The notes beneath the pieces are model-generated. The model searched no databases, was not told where the DNA came from, and saw nothing but the letters and a program-made list of their open reading frames with translations. Shown one piece after another: positions 1 to 7,890 of a stretch of 64,000 nt of DNA. Location: assembly GCF_907163085.1 (NCBI RefSeq), contig NZ_CAJQTX010000005.1:248001-312000 (forward strand), given 5' to 3'. This stretch comes from Candidatus Accumulibacter sp. ACC003. Its GTDB lineage: Bacteria > Pseudomonadota > Gammaproteobacteria > Burkholderiales > Rhodocyclaceae. A program made the translations under genes and the position numbers. Each line of letters begins with the position of its first letter. The stretch's first letter is position 1.

Positions 1-2
1 CG

Positions 3-257
3 GCGCTGACGGCGATCTTCAATAGAACCGGGCTCGACTACCTCGGCATCGACTGCGCCGAGACCCGGGATGGCAAACTCCTCGTATTCGAGATCGATCA
101 TGCCATGGTGGTGCACGCGATGGACCCGGAGGAGATGTTCCCCTACAAGCAAGAGCGCATGCACCGAATCCGCGACGCCTTTCGCGACATGCTCGTTTGC
201 CGCGCGGCCGATGCGGCCAGCGTATGGAAGCCTCGACGCGAGAGAGCCGCACGATGA
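3..257 (+). CDS. C-terminal part of an ATP-grasp-type protein (5' truncated by window edge)
   Basis: An open frame runs in from the left edge and ends at TGA 255-257, leaving 84 residues. The peptide contains TGLDYLGIDCAE, then GKLLVFEIDHAMVVH and DPEEMFPYKQ. This resembles the end of the ATP-grasp fold in RimK-like or TPR-linked ATP-grasp proteins, where a hydrophobic strand with Asp/Glu metal ligands (here the FEIDHAM region) precedes a short helical tail. Such enzymes form peptide-like bonds using ATP. The substrate cannot be judged from the tail alone. Its stop overlaps the serC start (ATGA at 254-257), so the two are probably co-transcribed and translationally coupled. The N-terminus and most catalytic residues lie outside the window. 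Confidence 0.6.
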   Translation, partial: ALTAIFNRTGLDYLGIDCAETRDGKLLVFEIDHAMVVHAMDPEEMFPYKQERMHRIRDAFRDMLVCRAADAASVWKPRRERAAR

Positions 258-1402
258 ATCCGCGCAACCGCCTGAACTTCTCCGGTGGCCCGGGCGCGCT
301 GCCGGAATGTGTCCTGCAGCAACTGCAGCAGGCGATCATCGAAGTTCCCGGTGTCGGCCTCTCGATCCTTGGCATCAGCCACCGCTCCGACTGGTTTGCC
401 GCCGTGGTCGCCGAACTGGAAGCCAATATCCGCAGCCTGCTCGGCCTGCCCACGGGCTATCACGTTCTCTTCCTGCAAGGCGGTGCGACGCAGCAGTTCT
501 CGATGATTCCGATGACCCTGCTGCGCGGCAGGCGGGCGCCGGCAGAGTACCTGCATACCGGCTACTGGAGCGGAAAATCGGTCGCCGAAGCACAACGCGA
601 AGGGCCGGTGCGGGTGCTTTGGAGCGGCGAGCAGGGCGGCTTCCGCGAGTTGCCCACTGTTGCCGATCTCGATTTTTCCGCCGACGCCCCCTACCTCCAC
701 TACGTCTCCAACGAAACCGTTGAAGGCCTGCAGTTCCACCGTCTGCTCGGCCGCGACGACGTGCCGCGCGTCTGCGACATGTCATCGGACTTTTTGTCGC
801 AGCCGTGCGCGGCCGAACGATTTTCGCTGATCTATGCGCACGCCCAGAAAAACGTCGGCCCGGCCGGGGTGACCATCGTCCTGCTGCGCGACGAACTGCT
901 CAAGGATGTTCCGCCGAACCTGCCGGGATACATGGACTATCGCAACCACGCCCTGGCGCACTCCAATTTCAACACGCCGCCGGTGTTCGCGATCTATGCC
1001 GTGCTGCTGGTGACGCGCTGGCTGCTCGACGACATCGGCGGTCTTGAGGGCATGGCGGCAATCAACCAGCGCAAGGCCGCCCTGCTGTATGCGCAGATCG
1101 ACGCCAGTGACGGCTTCTATCGCGGCCGCGCGAAACCTGTCGACCGCTCTGAAATGAACTGCGCCTTCAACCTGGACAGTGCCGAACTCGAAACGCGCTT
1201 TCTTGCCGCCGCGACACAGGCCGGCTTCTCAGGCCTCGCCGGTCACCGTGCCGTGGGCGGCATTCGCGCCTCGCTCTACAACGCGCTGACACTTCCCGCC
1301 GTGGAGCAACTGGTCGGCTTCATGGCCGACTTCCAGCATCGCGAATCGCGCCACCGGACCGAAAATTCCGGGCTCAGCTCTTCCGTCTCGCCTTCCTCAT
1401 AA
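254..1402 (+). CDS. serC: Phosphoserine aminotransferase
   Basis: A 382-residue class V aminotransferase. It starts NFSGGPGALP, has FLQGGATQQF for phosphate and cofactor contacts, and carries the PLP-binding lysine in the AHAQKNVGPAG block (about Lys199). The C-terminal GGIRASLYNA stretch is typical of SerC. The enzyme converts 3-phosphohydroxypyruvate and glutamate to phosphoserine and 2-oxoglutarate in serine biosynthesis, and acts in pyridoxine synthesis in many proteobacteria. I chose the ATG at 254 because it overlaps the upstream stop and matches the family N-terminus; an in-frame start at 197 would add 19 unrelated residues. The last about 20 residues (a Ser-rich tail) exceed the usual roughly 360-residue length. 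The upstream ATP-grasp partner is not the usual serC neighbour. Confidence 0.93.
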   Translation: MNPRNRLNFSGGPGALPECVLQQLQQAIIEVPGVGLSILGISHRSDWFAAVVAELEANIRSLLGLPTGYHVLFLQGGATQQFSMIPMTLLRGRRAPAEYLHTGYWSGKSVAEAQREGPVRVLWSGEQGGFRELPTVADLDFSADAPYLHYVSNETVEGLQFHRLLGRDDVPRVCDMSSDFLSQPCAAERFSLIYAHAQKNVGPAGVTIVLLRDELLKDVPPNLPGYMDYRNHALAHSNFNTPPVFAIYAVLLVTRWLLDDIGGLEGMAAINQRKAALLYAQIDASDGFYRGRAKPVDRSEMNCAFNLDSAELETRFLAAATQAGFSGLAGHRAVGGIRASLYNALTLPAVEQLVGFMADFQHRESRHRTENSGLSSSVSPSS

Positions 1403-1532
1403 AAGCCCGCTGGCACGCATGCGGCGGGAGTAAGGACTGACGCCACCCTGCGCCCGCGAACGGAGTGCAGAAATCCAGGCGGTTTGCAGCGGCGGAGCCA
1501 GCGCGGTGATCGTCGTCAATTCGGAGGGGACT

Positions 1533-3960
1533 CAGACAACCTGATCTCGGCGCCATGACGTTTGCACGATCGTCATTCTAAATCCGTAGCAGTTCATGAG
1601 GTTAGGTTGCCGGACGAGCAGCAGTTCGGGTTTGTGGCGGGGGGGCGTGTCGGATATTGCGAAGATACCGAGAAAGGTAGATAGTACGCGTTTTTGCTCG
1701 GCGCCACGCGGAGCTTGCTGGAGATTCGGATGCCCCAACTGCTGTTGCCGATTTTTCCTGATGCCGTCACGCCGGTCAAGGAACTGCTGTCTGTCGGGAA
1801 AGAGGATGGACAAGTCGTGTATTTCCACGGGGTCCTGCCGGTGTTCAGTCATGCCGAGGACGATCTGGCGACGTTCCGGATGATTACGGCGCAGTTTATC
1901 GCGCAGGGTCATTTACGCGTGGTGGACGTGTCGCGCGCCTTCGGGGTGCCCGCGTTGAGTGTCAAGCGTGCGTTGAAGCGCTATCGGCAGGAGGGGCCGA
2001 AAGGATTCTATGTTCCGCCGCGGCGCCGTGGTCCGGCGGTGCTGACGGCAGAGGTGTTGAAGCAGGCGCAGGCCTTGTTGGACGAGGGCCAAACGGTACC
2101 CAGCGCGGCGGCTGAACTGGGGATCAAAAGCGACACCCTGTCGAAAGCGGTGCGCGCTGGGCGGCTGCATGTTCCGGCGGCGAAGGGGACCTGCGCGCTC
2201 GTCGTGAGCACCAAAAGCGAGCGGAGCGCACTCGACAGCGCCGCCCCGATGGGGGTTGGGGCCAGCAACGTGGAAGCCCGGGTGGCGGCTAGCGTGGGTG
2301 GGCTGAATGCGGTGCTCCCGCAGTTCCAGTTGGCCGTCGACGTGCCGCGTGGCGGCGTGTTGTTTGCGCTGCCCGCCTTGTTGGCAGTTGGGCTGCTCGA
2401 AGGAGCGGAGGGGCTTCCCCTGCCACCGGGCTACTATGGGATTGACAGTCTGTTGATGTTGATCGCCTTCATGGCCTTGGCACGGCTGGAATCGGTCGAG
2501 TCCCTGCGCACTTGTGCGCCTGGCGAATGGGGCAAACTGCTGGGTCTGGATCGGATTCCCGAAGTGCGCACCCTGCGCGAGAAGATTCAGCTCCTGAGTC
2601 AGGGTGATCAGGCCGAAAAATGGAGTGCCGATTTGTGTCGGCGCTGGATGGCGGCGGCGCCGGCACAAGCGGGCATCCTTTACGTCGACGCGCATGTGCG
2701 GGTGTATTACGGCGAGCAGACCAAGCTGCCGCGCCACTACATCGCGCGGCAGCGGCTGTGCCAGCGGGCGACGGCCGATTACTGGGTCAACGCGATCGAC
2801 GGGCAGCCCTTCTTTCGGGTCACGCAAGCCGTCGATCCCGGCCTGATCAAGGTCCTCGAGGGCGAGATTCTACCCCGTCTGGAACGGGATATCCCGGGCC
2901 AGCCGAACGCCGAAGTGCTGGCAGCCGAACCGTTGCGCCATCGCTTCACCCTGGTTTTCGATCGCGAAGGCTATAGTCCGGAGTTGTTCAAACGCCTGAA
3001 GGCTCGTCGCATTGCCTGTCTCTCCTATCGCAAGTACCCCGGTGACGATTGGTCAGCCGAGGAGTTTGTCGACGGAACGGTCGAGTTGCGCAGCGGTGAA
3101 CGGGTACGCATGCAACTCGCCGAACGGGGCACGCTTCTCGGTGGCGTGTTGTGGGTACGCGAGATACGCAAGCTCTGTCACACCGGTCGCCAGGTCGCCC
3201 TGATCAGCACGGATTACCAATCCGGCATAGGGCTCCTGGCGGCCACCCTGTTCGCCCGGTGGTCTCAGGAAAATTTCTTCAAGTATGCCCGTGAACACTT
3301 TGCCCTGGACCGCTTGGCCGACTATCAGACCGAACAAATTCCTGATACCGCACGCGTCGTTAACCCGGCTCGCAGAACCCTCGACGGCCAGGTGCGCTCG
3401 CTGACCAGCAAGCTCAGCCGCCGGCTCGCCCAATTCGGCGCGCTCAACCTCAACGAGACGATTGACCCCGTGAAAGTCGATGCTTTTGTCGCAAAAAAGG
3501 CCGCGGCCCACGACGAGATCGAACATCTGCAAGACGAACTCAAGACCCTGAAGGAACAACGCAAGGAGACACCCTCTCATCTCGACATTAAGGACTTGCC
3601 CGAAGAAAACCGATTTCGCCGGCTGAGCACCCACAGCAAGCAGCTGCTCGACACGCTCAAGATGATTGCCTATCGCGCCGAAACGGCCATGGCCAACGTC
3701 CTGGCACCCTTGCTCGCGCGCCCGGACGAGGCACGCAGCTTGCTACGCGCGATCTACACGACCGAAGCGGATTTGCTCCCCGACGCTCAGGCTGGAACCT
3801 TGACCGTACGCCTGCACCACATGGCCCATGGCGTGTCTGACCGCGCCGTCCGAAAACTCTGTGACGAGTTGAACTCTACCGAGACTGTCTTCCCACGCTC
3901 CAACCTCCGCTTGATCCTGCAACTCGGTACATCGCAAAATCCGTGAGATCAGGTTTTCTG
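1533..3960. mobile_element. Intact insertion sequence, 2428 bp, with terminal inverted repeats and 5-bp target duplication
   Basis: The left end CAGACAACCTGATCTC (1533-1548) and the reverse complement of the right end (3945-3960, CAGAAAACCTGATCTC) match at 15 of 16 positions. The bases just outside are GGACT on both sides (1528-1532 and 3961-3965), a 5-bp target-site duplication. One long transposase gene fills the interior and its stop codon lies inside the right inverted repeat. These features together define a complete, probably recent insertion. I could not assign the IS family with certainty; the transposase has an IS4/IS1634-like DDE layout. Confidence 0.92.
1730..3946 (+). CDS. DDE-type transposase of the 2.4-kb insertion sequence
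   Basis: A 738-residue protein filling the IS. The N-terminus has helix-turn-helix-like segments: VVDVSRAFGVPALSVKRALKRY near residue 65, then an AAELGIKSDTLSKAV segment near 130. The core shows a plausible DDE triad: Asp in LYVDAH (about D320), Asp in LVFDREGYS (about D411) and Glu in SQENFFKYAREHF (about E514). The last resembles the Y-(2)-R-(3)-E region of IS4-like enzymes. A coiled-coil-like stretch follows (about residues 590-620). I start at ATG 1730, 7 nt after GGAG; an in-frame TTG at 1694 would add 12 residues. The frame is uninterrupted, so it may still be active. Exact family is unknown. Confidence 0.85.
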   Translation: MPQLLLPIFPDAVTPVKELLSVGKEDGQVVYFHGVLPVFSHAEDDLATFRMITAQFIAQGHLRVVDVSRAFGVPALSVKRALKRYRQEGPKGFYVPPRRRGPAVLTAEVLKQAQALLDEGQTVPSAAAELGIKSDTLSKAVRAGRLHVPAAKGTCALVVSTKSERSALDSAAPMGVGASNVEARVAASVGGLNAVLPQFQLAVDVPRGGVLFALPALLAVGLLEGAEGLPLPPGYYGIDSLLMLIAFMALARLESVESLRTCAPGEWGKLLGLDRIPEVRTLREKIQLLSQGDQAEKWSADLCRRWMAAAPAQAGILYVDAHVRVYYGEQTKLPRHYIARQRLCQRATADYWVNAIDGQPFFRVTQAVDPGLIKVLEGEILPRLERDIPGQPNAEVLAAEPLRHRFTLVFDREGYSPELFKRLKARRIACLSYRKYPGDDWSAEEFVDGTVELRSGERVRMQLAERGTLLGGVLWVREIRKLCHTGRQVALISTDYQSGIGLLAATLFARWSQENFFKYAREHFALDRLADYQTEQIPDTARVVNPARRTLDGQVRSLTSKLSRRLAQFGALNLNETIDPVKVDAFVAKKAAAHDEIEHLQDELKTLKEQRKETPSHLDIKDLPEENRFRRLSTHSKQLLDTLKMIAYRAETAMANVLAPLLARPDEARSLLRAIYTTEADLLPDAQAGTLTVRLHHMAHGVSDRAVRKLCDELNSTETVFPRSNLRLILQLGTSQNP

Positions 3961-3967
3961 GGACTAC

Positions 3968-4003
3968 TGGACTGCCGCGTCGCTGCGCTCCTCGCAGTGA
4001 CGG
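3968..4003 (-). repeat. Partial copy of a widespread interspersed repeat (CGTCACTGCGAGGAGCG type)
   Basis: Read on the minus strand, this stretch gives CGTCACTGCGAGGAGCGCAG followed by CGACGCGGCAGTCCA. It matches the interspersed element of form CGTCATTGCGAGGAGCGaAGCGACG..GCAATCC found in many unrelated bacterial genomes. Its tell-tale translation (HCEERSDAAVQ) is open on the minus strand here. It lies 2 bp beyond the target duplication of the insertion sequence, so the IS landed next to it. Confidence 0.6.
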
Positions 4004-4080
4004 TGCTCAAAGGTGGGTGGGCACTGGCCAGGCGGGGCTTGCGATAGTTCGACGTGGGTGGTGGATACTTCCATCGTGGG

Positions 4081-4437
4081 GTCGATCGTTCCGTGTTTTT
4101 CATGGATCGTTCTATCACCGAGATGGATCGTTCCATCTTTTTCGTGGATCGTTCTATCGCCGGGATGGATCATTCCATCTTTTTCATGGATCGTTCTATC
4201 ACCGGGATGGATCGTTCCATCTTTTTCATGGATCGTTCTATCACCGAGATGAATCATTCCATCTTTTTCATGGATCGTTCTATCGCCGGGATGGATCGTT
4301 CCATCTTTTTCATGGATCGTTCTATCACCGAGATGAATCATTCCATCTTTTTCATGGATCGTTCTATCGCCGGGATGGATCATTCCATCTTTTTCATGAA
4401 ATGCTCGATCGTCGGCATGGCGCTTTGTATCTTTGGC
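4081..4437. repeat. 42-bp tandem repeat array, seven full units plus degenerate ends
   Basis: Seven 42-bp units begin at 4102, 4144, 4186, 4228, 4270, 4312 and 4354. A half unit precedes them (4081-4101) and a strongly degenerate unit follows (4396-4437). Each unit is two diverged 21-bp halves, one close to ATGGATCGTTCTATCACCGAG and one ending in TTTTTC. Many units contain GATGGATCGTTCCATC, a 6-bp-stem inverted repeat around TCGT. Because 42 is a multiple of 3, frames stay open on both strands: GTG 4054-4611 on the plus strand repeats a 14-residue MDRSITEMDRSIFF-like unit, and a minus frame repeats GDRTIHEKDG. I see no convincing ribosome binding site, so I treat it as non-coding repeat DNA, perhaps protein- or structure-forming. 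Confidence 0.9.
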
Positions 4438-4475
4438 AGCGATCGATCCGTCTACCGCATTGGCCATACGCTCCG

Positions 4476-4505
4476 GTGTTTCGCCCGCGCCAGCGGGGAT
4501 AGGCC
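4476..4505. repeat. Solitary type I-E-like CRISPR repeat remnant (tentative)
   Basis: GTGTTTCGCCCGCGCCAGCG followed by GGGATAGGCC closely resembles the type I-E consensus GTGTTCCCCGCGCCAGCGGG..GATAAACC, including the CCCGC-GCCA-GCGGG hairpin. There is only one copy, with no spacer or second repeat nearby and no cas gene in the window. It sits between the 42-bp array and the duplicated nitrilase segment. Chance resemblance or an unrelated hairpin repeat is possible. Confidence 0.3.
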
Positions 4506-4514
4506 CACTTGGCT

Positions 4515-5648
4515 GGCGAGCTCTCGGAGCGCTGACTTGGCGGCCTGTTACAATGCTCGACCTCTGCAGGGGCGGCCGCAGGCCTTTGGCCAGGCGCCTG
4601 CGCTCCTCTGACCGCAGTGCGCCGCGCGTTCGTCCCCGGGACAGGGCTTGTGCGCAGCCGGCGGGGCCATTGACGACGGCCTCGTGGTCCATCCGCCCCT
4701 TTTCTCGGAAAACAACCATGAACAACTTTGCCGTCGCCGGTATTCAGATGAACGTTTCGGCCGTCGAGTCGAACGTCGCAGCCATGAAGCTCAAGCTCGA
4801 CATCACCATGAACCTCTATCCGTGGGTGCAGATGGTGGTGTTCAGCGAGTTGTGTGCCTACGGCCCGCTGACCTACACCGCCCAGGAGTTTCCCTGCGCT
4901 TTCGAAGCGGAAATGCAGGAGATGGCGCACAAGTACGGCATCTGGCTGTTGCCGGGGTCGATCTTTGAAAAGGTCGGCGACAAGATCTACAACACCGCCT
5001 CGGTGATCAACCCGCAAGGCGAGGTCGTCGCCCGCTATCGCAAGATGTTCCCCTTCTATCCCTACGAAGAAGGCGTGACGCCGGGCCTCGAGTACTGCGT
5101 CTTCGACGTCCCCGATGTCGGCCGCTTTGGCGTCTCGATCTGCTACGACATGTGGTTTCCAGAAACCATTCGGACGCTGGCCGTGATGGGCGCCGAGGTG
5201 ATTCTTCACCCGACTCTCACCGGCACCATCGACCGCGACAACGAACTGGCGATCGCGCGCGCCATGGCGACAATCAACCAGTGCTTCCTGTTCGACGTCA
5301 ACGGCCTGGACAGCGGCGGCAGCGGTCGCTCGATCATCTGCGGTCCCGATGGTCGCGTCCTCTACCAGGCACAGAACAACGAGGAGATCATCCCGATCGA
5401 GCTCGACGTGCAACGCGTTCGCCGTAGCCGCGAACTCGGTATGCTGCGCCTCGGGCAGCCGCTCAAGAGCTTCCGCGACCACCTCGGTGATTTCAGCATC
5501 TACTGGCCGGACACCAGGCACCCCTATCTCGATTCGCTCGGCCCGCTGATCAAGCCCGGGCGCATGGACCGCATCGCCGAGCTCAAGAAGATCGAGAGCG
5601 CCCTGCACCATCGGCATGACGACGCTCCCTTCTGACACGACCGCCGTC
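4515..5648 (+). repeat. Direct repeat, copy 1: nitrilase gene plus 200-bp leader
   Basis: From GGCGAGCTCTCGG at 4515 the sequence is nearly identical to 7891-9031, covering about 200 bp of leader and the whole nitrilase gene. The main difference is a 7-bp insertion in the leader of copy 2 (GATCCCA near 8017), plus a handful of substitutions. Similarity fades just after the stop codon, so the last codons differ. Both leaders carry an extended -10-like TGTTACAAT (4546-4554 here). Confidence 0.92.
4718..5635 (+). CDS. Nitrilase/carbon-nitrogen hydrolase family protein, copy 1
   Basis: A 305-residue member of the nitrilase superfamily with a full catalytic triad: Glu44 in VVFSELCAYGP, Lys109 in ARYRKMFPFYP and Cys142 in VSICYDMWFPE. 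Such enzymes hydrolyse nitriles or amides through a thioester on the cysteine. The YDMWFPET and LHPTLTGTIDRDNE surroundings suggest an amidase-like member, but the substrate cannot be read from sequence. Start at ATG 4718 is shared with the second copy at 8101. The two proteins differ essentially only at the extreme C-terminus (HHRHDDAPF here, HHRHDDGHS there). The duplication encloses the acyltransferase gene. Confidence 0.88.
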   Translation: MNNFAVAGIQMNVSAVESNVAAMKLKLDITMNLYPWVQMVVFSELCAYGPLTYTAQEFPCAFEAEMQEMAHKYGIWLLPGSIFEKVGDKIYNTASVINPQGEVVARYRKMFPFYPYEEGVTPGLEYCVFDVPDVGRFGVSICYDMWFPETIRTLAVMGAEVILHPTLTGTIDRDNELAIARAMATINQCFLFDVNGLDSGGSGRSIICGPDGRVLYQAQNNEEIIPIELDVQRVRRSRELGMLRLGQPLKSFRDHLGDFSIYWPDTRHPYLDSLGPLIKPGRMDRIAELKKIESALHHRHDDAPF

Positions 5649-5714
5649 GGTGGCCGCCGCCTGCGGCTCTAATCGGCGACCGGCAGACGATCACTCGCTG
5701 ATATTTTCCTGACG

Positions 5715-7784
5715 ATGCTCGCACCCACTCAAAAAACCCCAGCCCGCTATCGCCCGGACATCGACGGATTGCGAGCCATCGCGATTATCGCGGTGGTCTT
5801 CTATCACGCCGGCTTCCCCGGCTTTTCCGGCGGCTTCGTCGGCGTTGACGTGTTTTTCGTCATATCGGGCTTTCTGATCACCGCGCAGCTCTTCAACGAG
5901 GCCGCGGCCAGCGGCCGCGTCAGCCTGAGCGCTTTCTATGCCCGACGCGTGCGCCGCTTGATGCCGGCCGGTCTGCTGGTGGTGGCGGTAACGCTGGTGC
6001 TCGGCGGCCTGTTCATGCCGCCCGTCTCCGATGAGCAACGCGCGCTGGCGCGCTCGGCAATGGCGGTGGCCTTCTTCGCTTCGAATTTCTTTTTCTTTCA
6101 AACGACCGGTGGCTATTTCGACGCACCATCGTTCAGCATGCCATTACTGCATACCTGGTCGCTGGCCGTCGAAGAGCAATACTATCTGCTCTGGCCGCTG
6201 CTGATGCTCCTGGTCTTCCGTCTGTCGCGACCAAGGTCCGCCGAAAGCCGCATGCGCGCGCGCGTGCTGTGGGCGCTCGCGGCAATGCTCGCGGGGTCGC
6301 TGGCGCTGTCGATCGCGATCACCTCCAGCCACCCGAATTTCTCGTTCTACCTGCTGCCCGCCCGGGTCTGGGAATTCGCCATCGGCGGCATCGTCGGACT
6401 GGCGACAACGGTGTTTTACGATCGTCTGCGGCGCTGGGCTGAAGCCCTGGCGATGGTCGGCCTGGCCCTGGTCGTCTATGGCGTTACGGTCTTCAACGAC
6501 AGCACGCCATTTCCGGGAGCGGCGGCGACGCTGCCAGTCTTCGGCGCCGCCTTGCTGATCGTCGGCACGACCGCCAACGCCGACGGCTACCTGCGGCGTC
6601 TGCTGGCATCGCGGCCGATGGTGTTGATCGGTTTGCTCTCGTACTCCTGGTATCTGTGGCACTGGCCGCTGCTTTCCTTCTACCGGATTCACAACCTGGG
6701 CATTCAGGATCTGGCGGCCAACGCGGTGCTCATCAGCATCGCGCTGATCCTTGCCTGGCTGACCTACCTCTGCGTCGAGCACCCCGTGCGGAGCAGACGA
6801 CCGTGGCTCTTCGCCAGCGTCCGAGCGACGCTCTTCGCGGGCGGCGCGATTTGCCTGACGACGCTGCTGCTCTCCGCCGGTCTGTGGGGGTGGCGCGAGT
6901 ACCAGAAGTCTGCCGACGCCTACCACTGGGTCGTCGAGGCGCAAGCCGACCACCTTCGCCACACGAAAGCCTGTTCGCAACCGACGCAGCCGGTCGCCGG
7001 CCTGCCGCTGGAAGAATGCGCGCACGGCTCGGACAAGTCTCACCCCAGGCTGCTGCTGTGGGGCGATTCGCATGCCCTGCACATGCTGCCGATGCTGACC
7101 GAAGCCTTTCCCGATGTCACCGTGTATGAACTGACGATGGCCACCTGCATGCCGCTGTTCGGCGAAGAGTCGCGGACGCTGCTCACCAGCGACGCCTGCC
7201 TGGACTTCAACAAGCGCGTCCTGCAGGAGATCGCGGAGCTGCAAAAGGCCGGCCTTGAAGGCGTCGTCATTTCGGCAAGATGGCCAATGCATTTCGCGCA
7301 TCAAAGCATTGCCGTTGCCGACCAGCGGCCCGGCACCGTGGCGCCGGACGCGAAGACGATGGCGCAGATCCGTTCCGGGATACAGCACAGCCTGGACAGC
7401 ACGCTGACGACGCTCGAGGGTCTCGGCCTGCGCGTTGTCGTCCTCGCGCCGACACCGCAGCTCCTCTATTCCGCACCGCAATGCGTGGCCTTGCGAGGCG
7501 CGTCGCACTGCGACGTGCCGCGCGCGCGCAACGAAGTCATGCTGACCGACGCGACCCAGGCACTGGCCGAAGTGGTTGACCGGCATGCCAATACGCGGCT
7601 GATCGAACCGATCGACTTCTTCTGTGACGCGGTGACCTGCCACGCCGTGCTGGATGGCAAGATTCTCTACTACGACGACGATCACATCACCAGCGCCGCA
7701 GCCCGCGGTCTCGGCCGCTACCTGGCCGCCGATCTCGCCTGGTTGCTTGGCAAGCCCGACACGGCCGCCGCCCGCAGGCCGTGA
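5715..7784 (+). CDS. OafA/YrhL-type membrane acyltransferase with C-terminal SGNH-like domain
   Basis: A 689-residue protein. Residues about 15-370 form a multi-pass acyltransferase-3 domain: RPDIDGLRAIAI at the start, FYHAGFPGFSGGFVGVDVFF, the catalytic-region HTWSLAVEEQYYLLWP, and SYSWYLWHWPLL. After a last membrane segment, a periplasmic SGNH-hydrolase-like domain begins near LLWGDSHALHMLP and ends near a Asp-Asp-His block (YYDDDHITSAAARGLG). This architecture transfers acyl groups to surface polysaccharide such as O-antigen or exopolysaccharide. It stands alone between the two nitrilase copies with no other polysaccharide genes nearby. Its placement inside a direct repeat means recombination could delete it. 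Confidence 0.9.
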   Translation: MLAPTQKTPARYRPDIDGLRAIAIIAVVFYHAGFPGFSGGFVGVDVFFVISGFLITAQLFNEAAASGRVSLSAFYARRVRRLMPAGLLVVAVTLVLGGLFMPPVSDEQRALARSAMAVAFFASNFFFFQTTGGYFDAPSFSMPLLHTWSLAVEEQYYLLWPLLMLLVFRLSRPRSAESRMRARVLWALAAMLAGSLALSIAITSSHPNFSFYLLPARVWEFAIGGIVGLATTVFYDRLRRWAEALAMVGLALVVYGVTVFNDSTPFPGAAATLPVFGAALLIVGTTANADGYLRRLLASRPMVLIGLLSYSWYLWHWPLLSFYRIHNLGIQDLAANAVLISIALILAWLTYLCVEHPVRSRRPWLFASVRATLFAGGAICLTTLLLSAGLWGWREYQKSADAYHWVVEAQADHLRHTKACSQPTQPVAGLPLEECAHGSDKSHPRLLLWGDSHALHMLPMLTEAFPDVTVYELTMATCMPLFGEESRTLLTSDACLDFNKRVLQEIAELQKAGLEGVVISARWPMHFAHQSIAVADQRPGTVAPDAKTMAQIRSGIQHSLDSTLTTLEGLGLRVVVLAPTPQLLYSAPQCVALRGASHCDVPRARNEVMLTDATQALAEVVDRHANTRLIEPIDFFCDAVTCHAVLDGKILYYDDDHITSAAARGLGRYLAADLAWLLGKPDTAAARRP

Positions 7785-7890
7785 CGCGGGCCGGCGAGCG
7801 CCAGCGCCGGGGTCTTTCTTCTGGCCACCGAGATAGTATGAGATGGCATGTGTCGGCAAGAGTCGAAGCCTGCCCCCTCTGAGGCACGAA

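Noticed and set aside
4054-4611. Plus-strand frame with MDRSI repeats, and the minus-strand GDRTIHEKDG frame
   Set aside because: Open frames are expected in any 42-bp array without stops in phase. No ribosome binding site or flanking coding signal was found, and the ends run into unrelated repeats and leader DNA.
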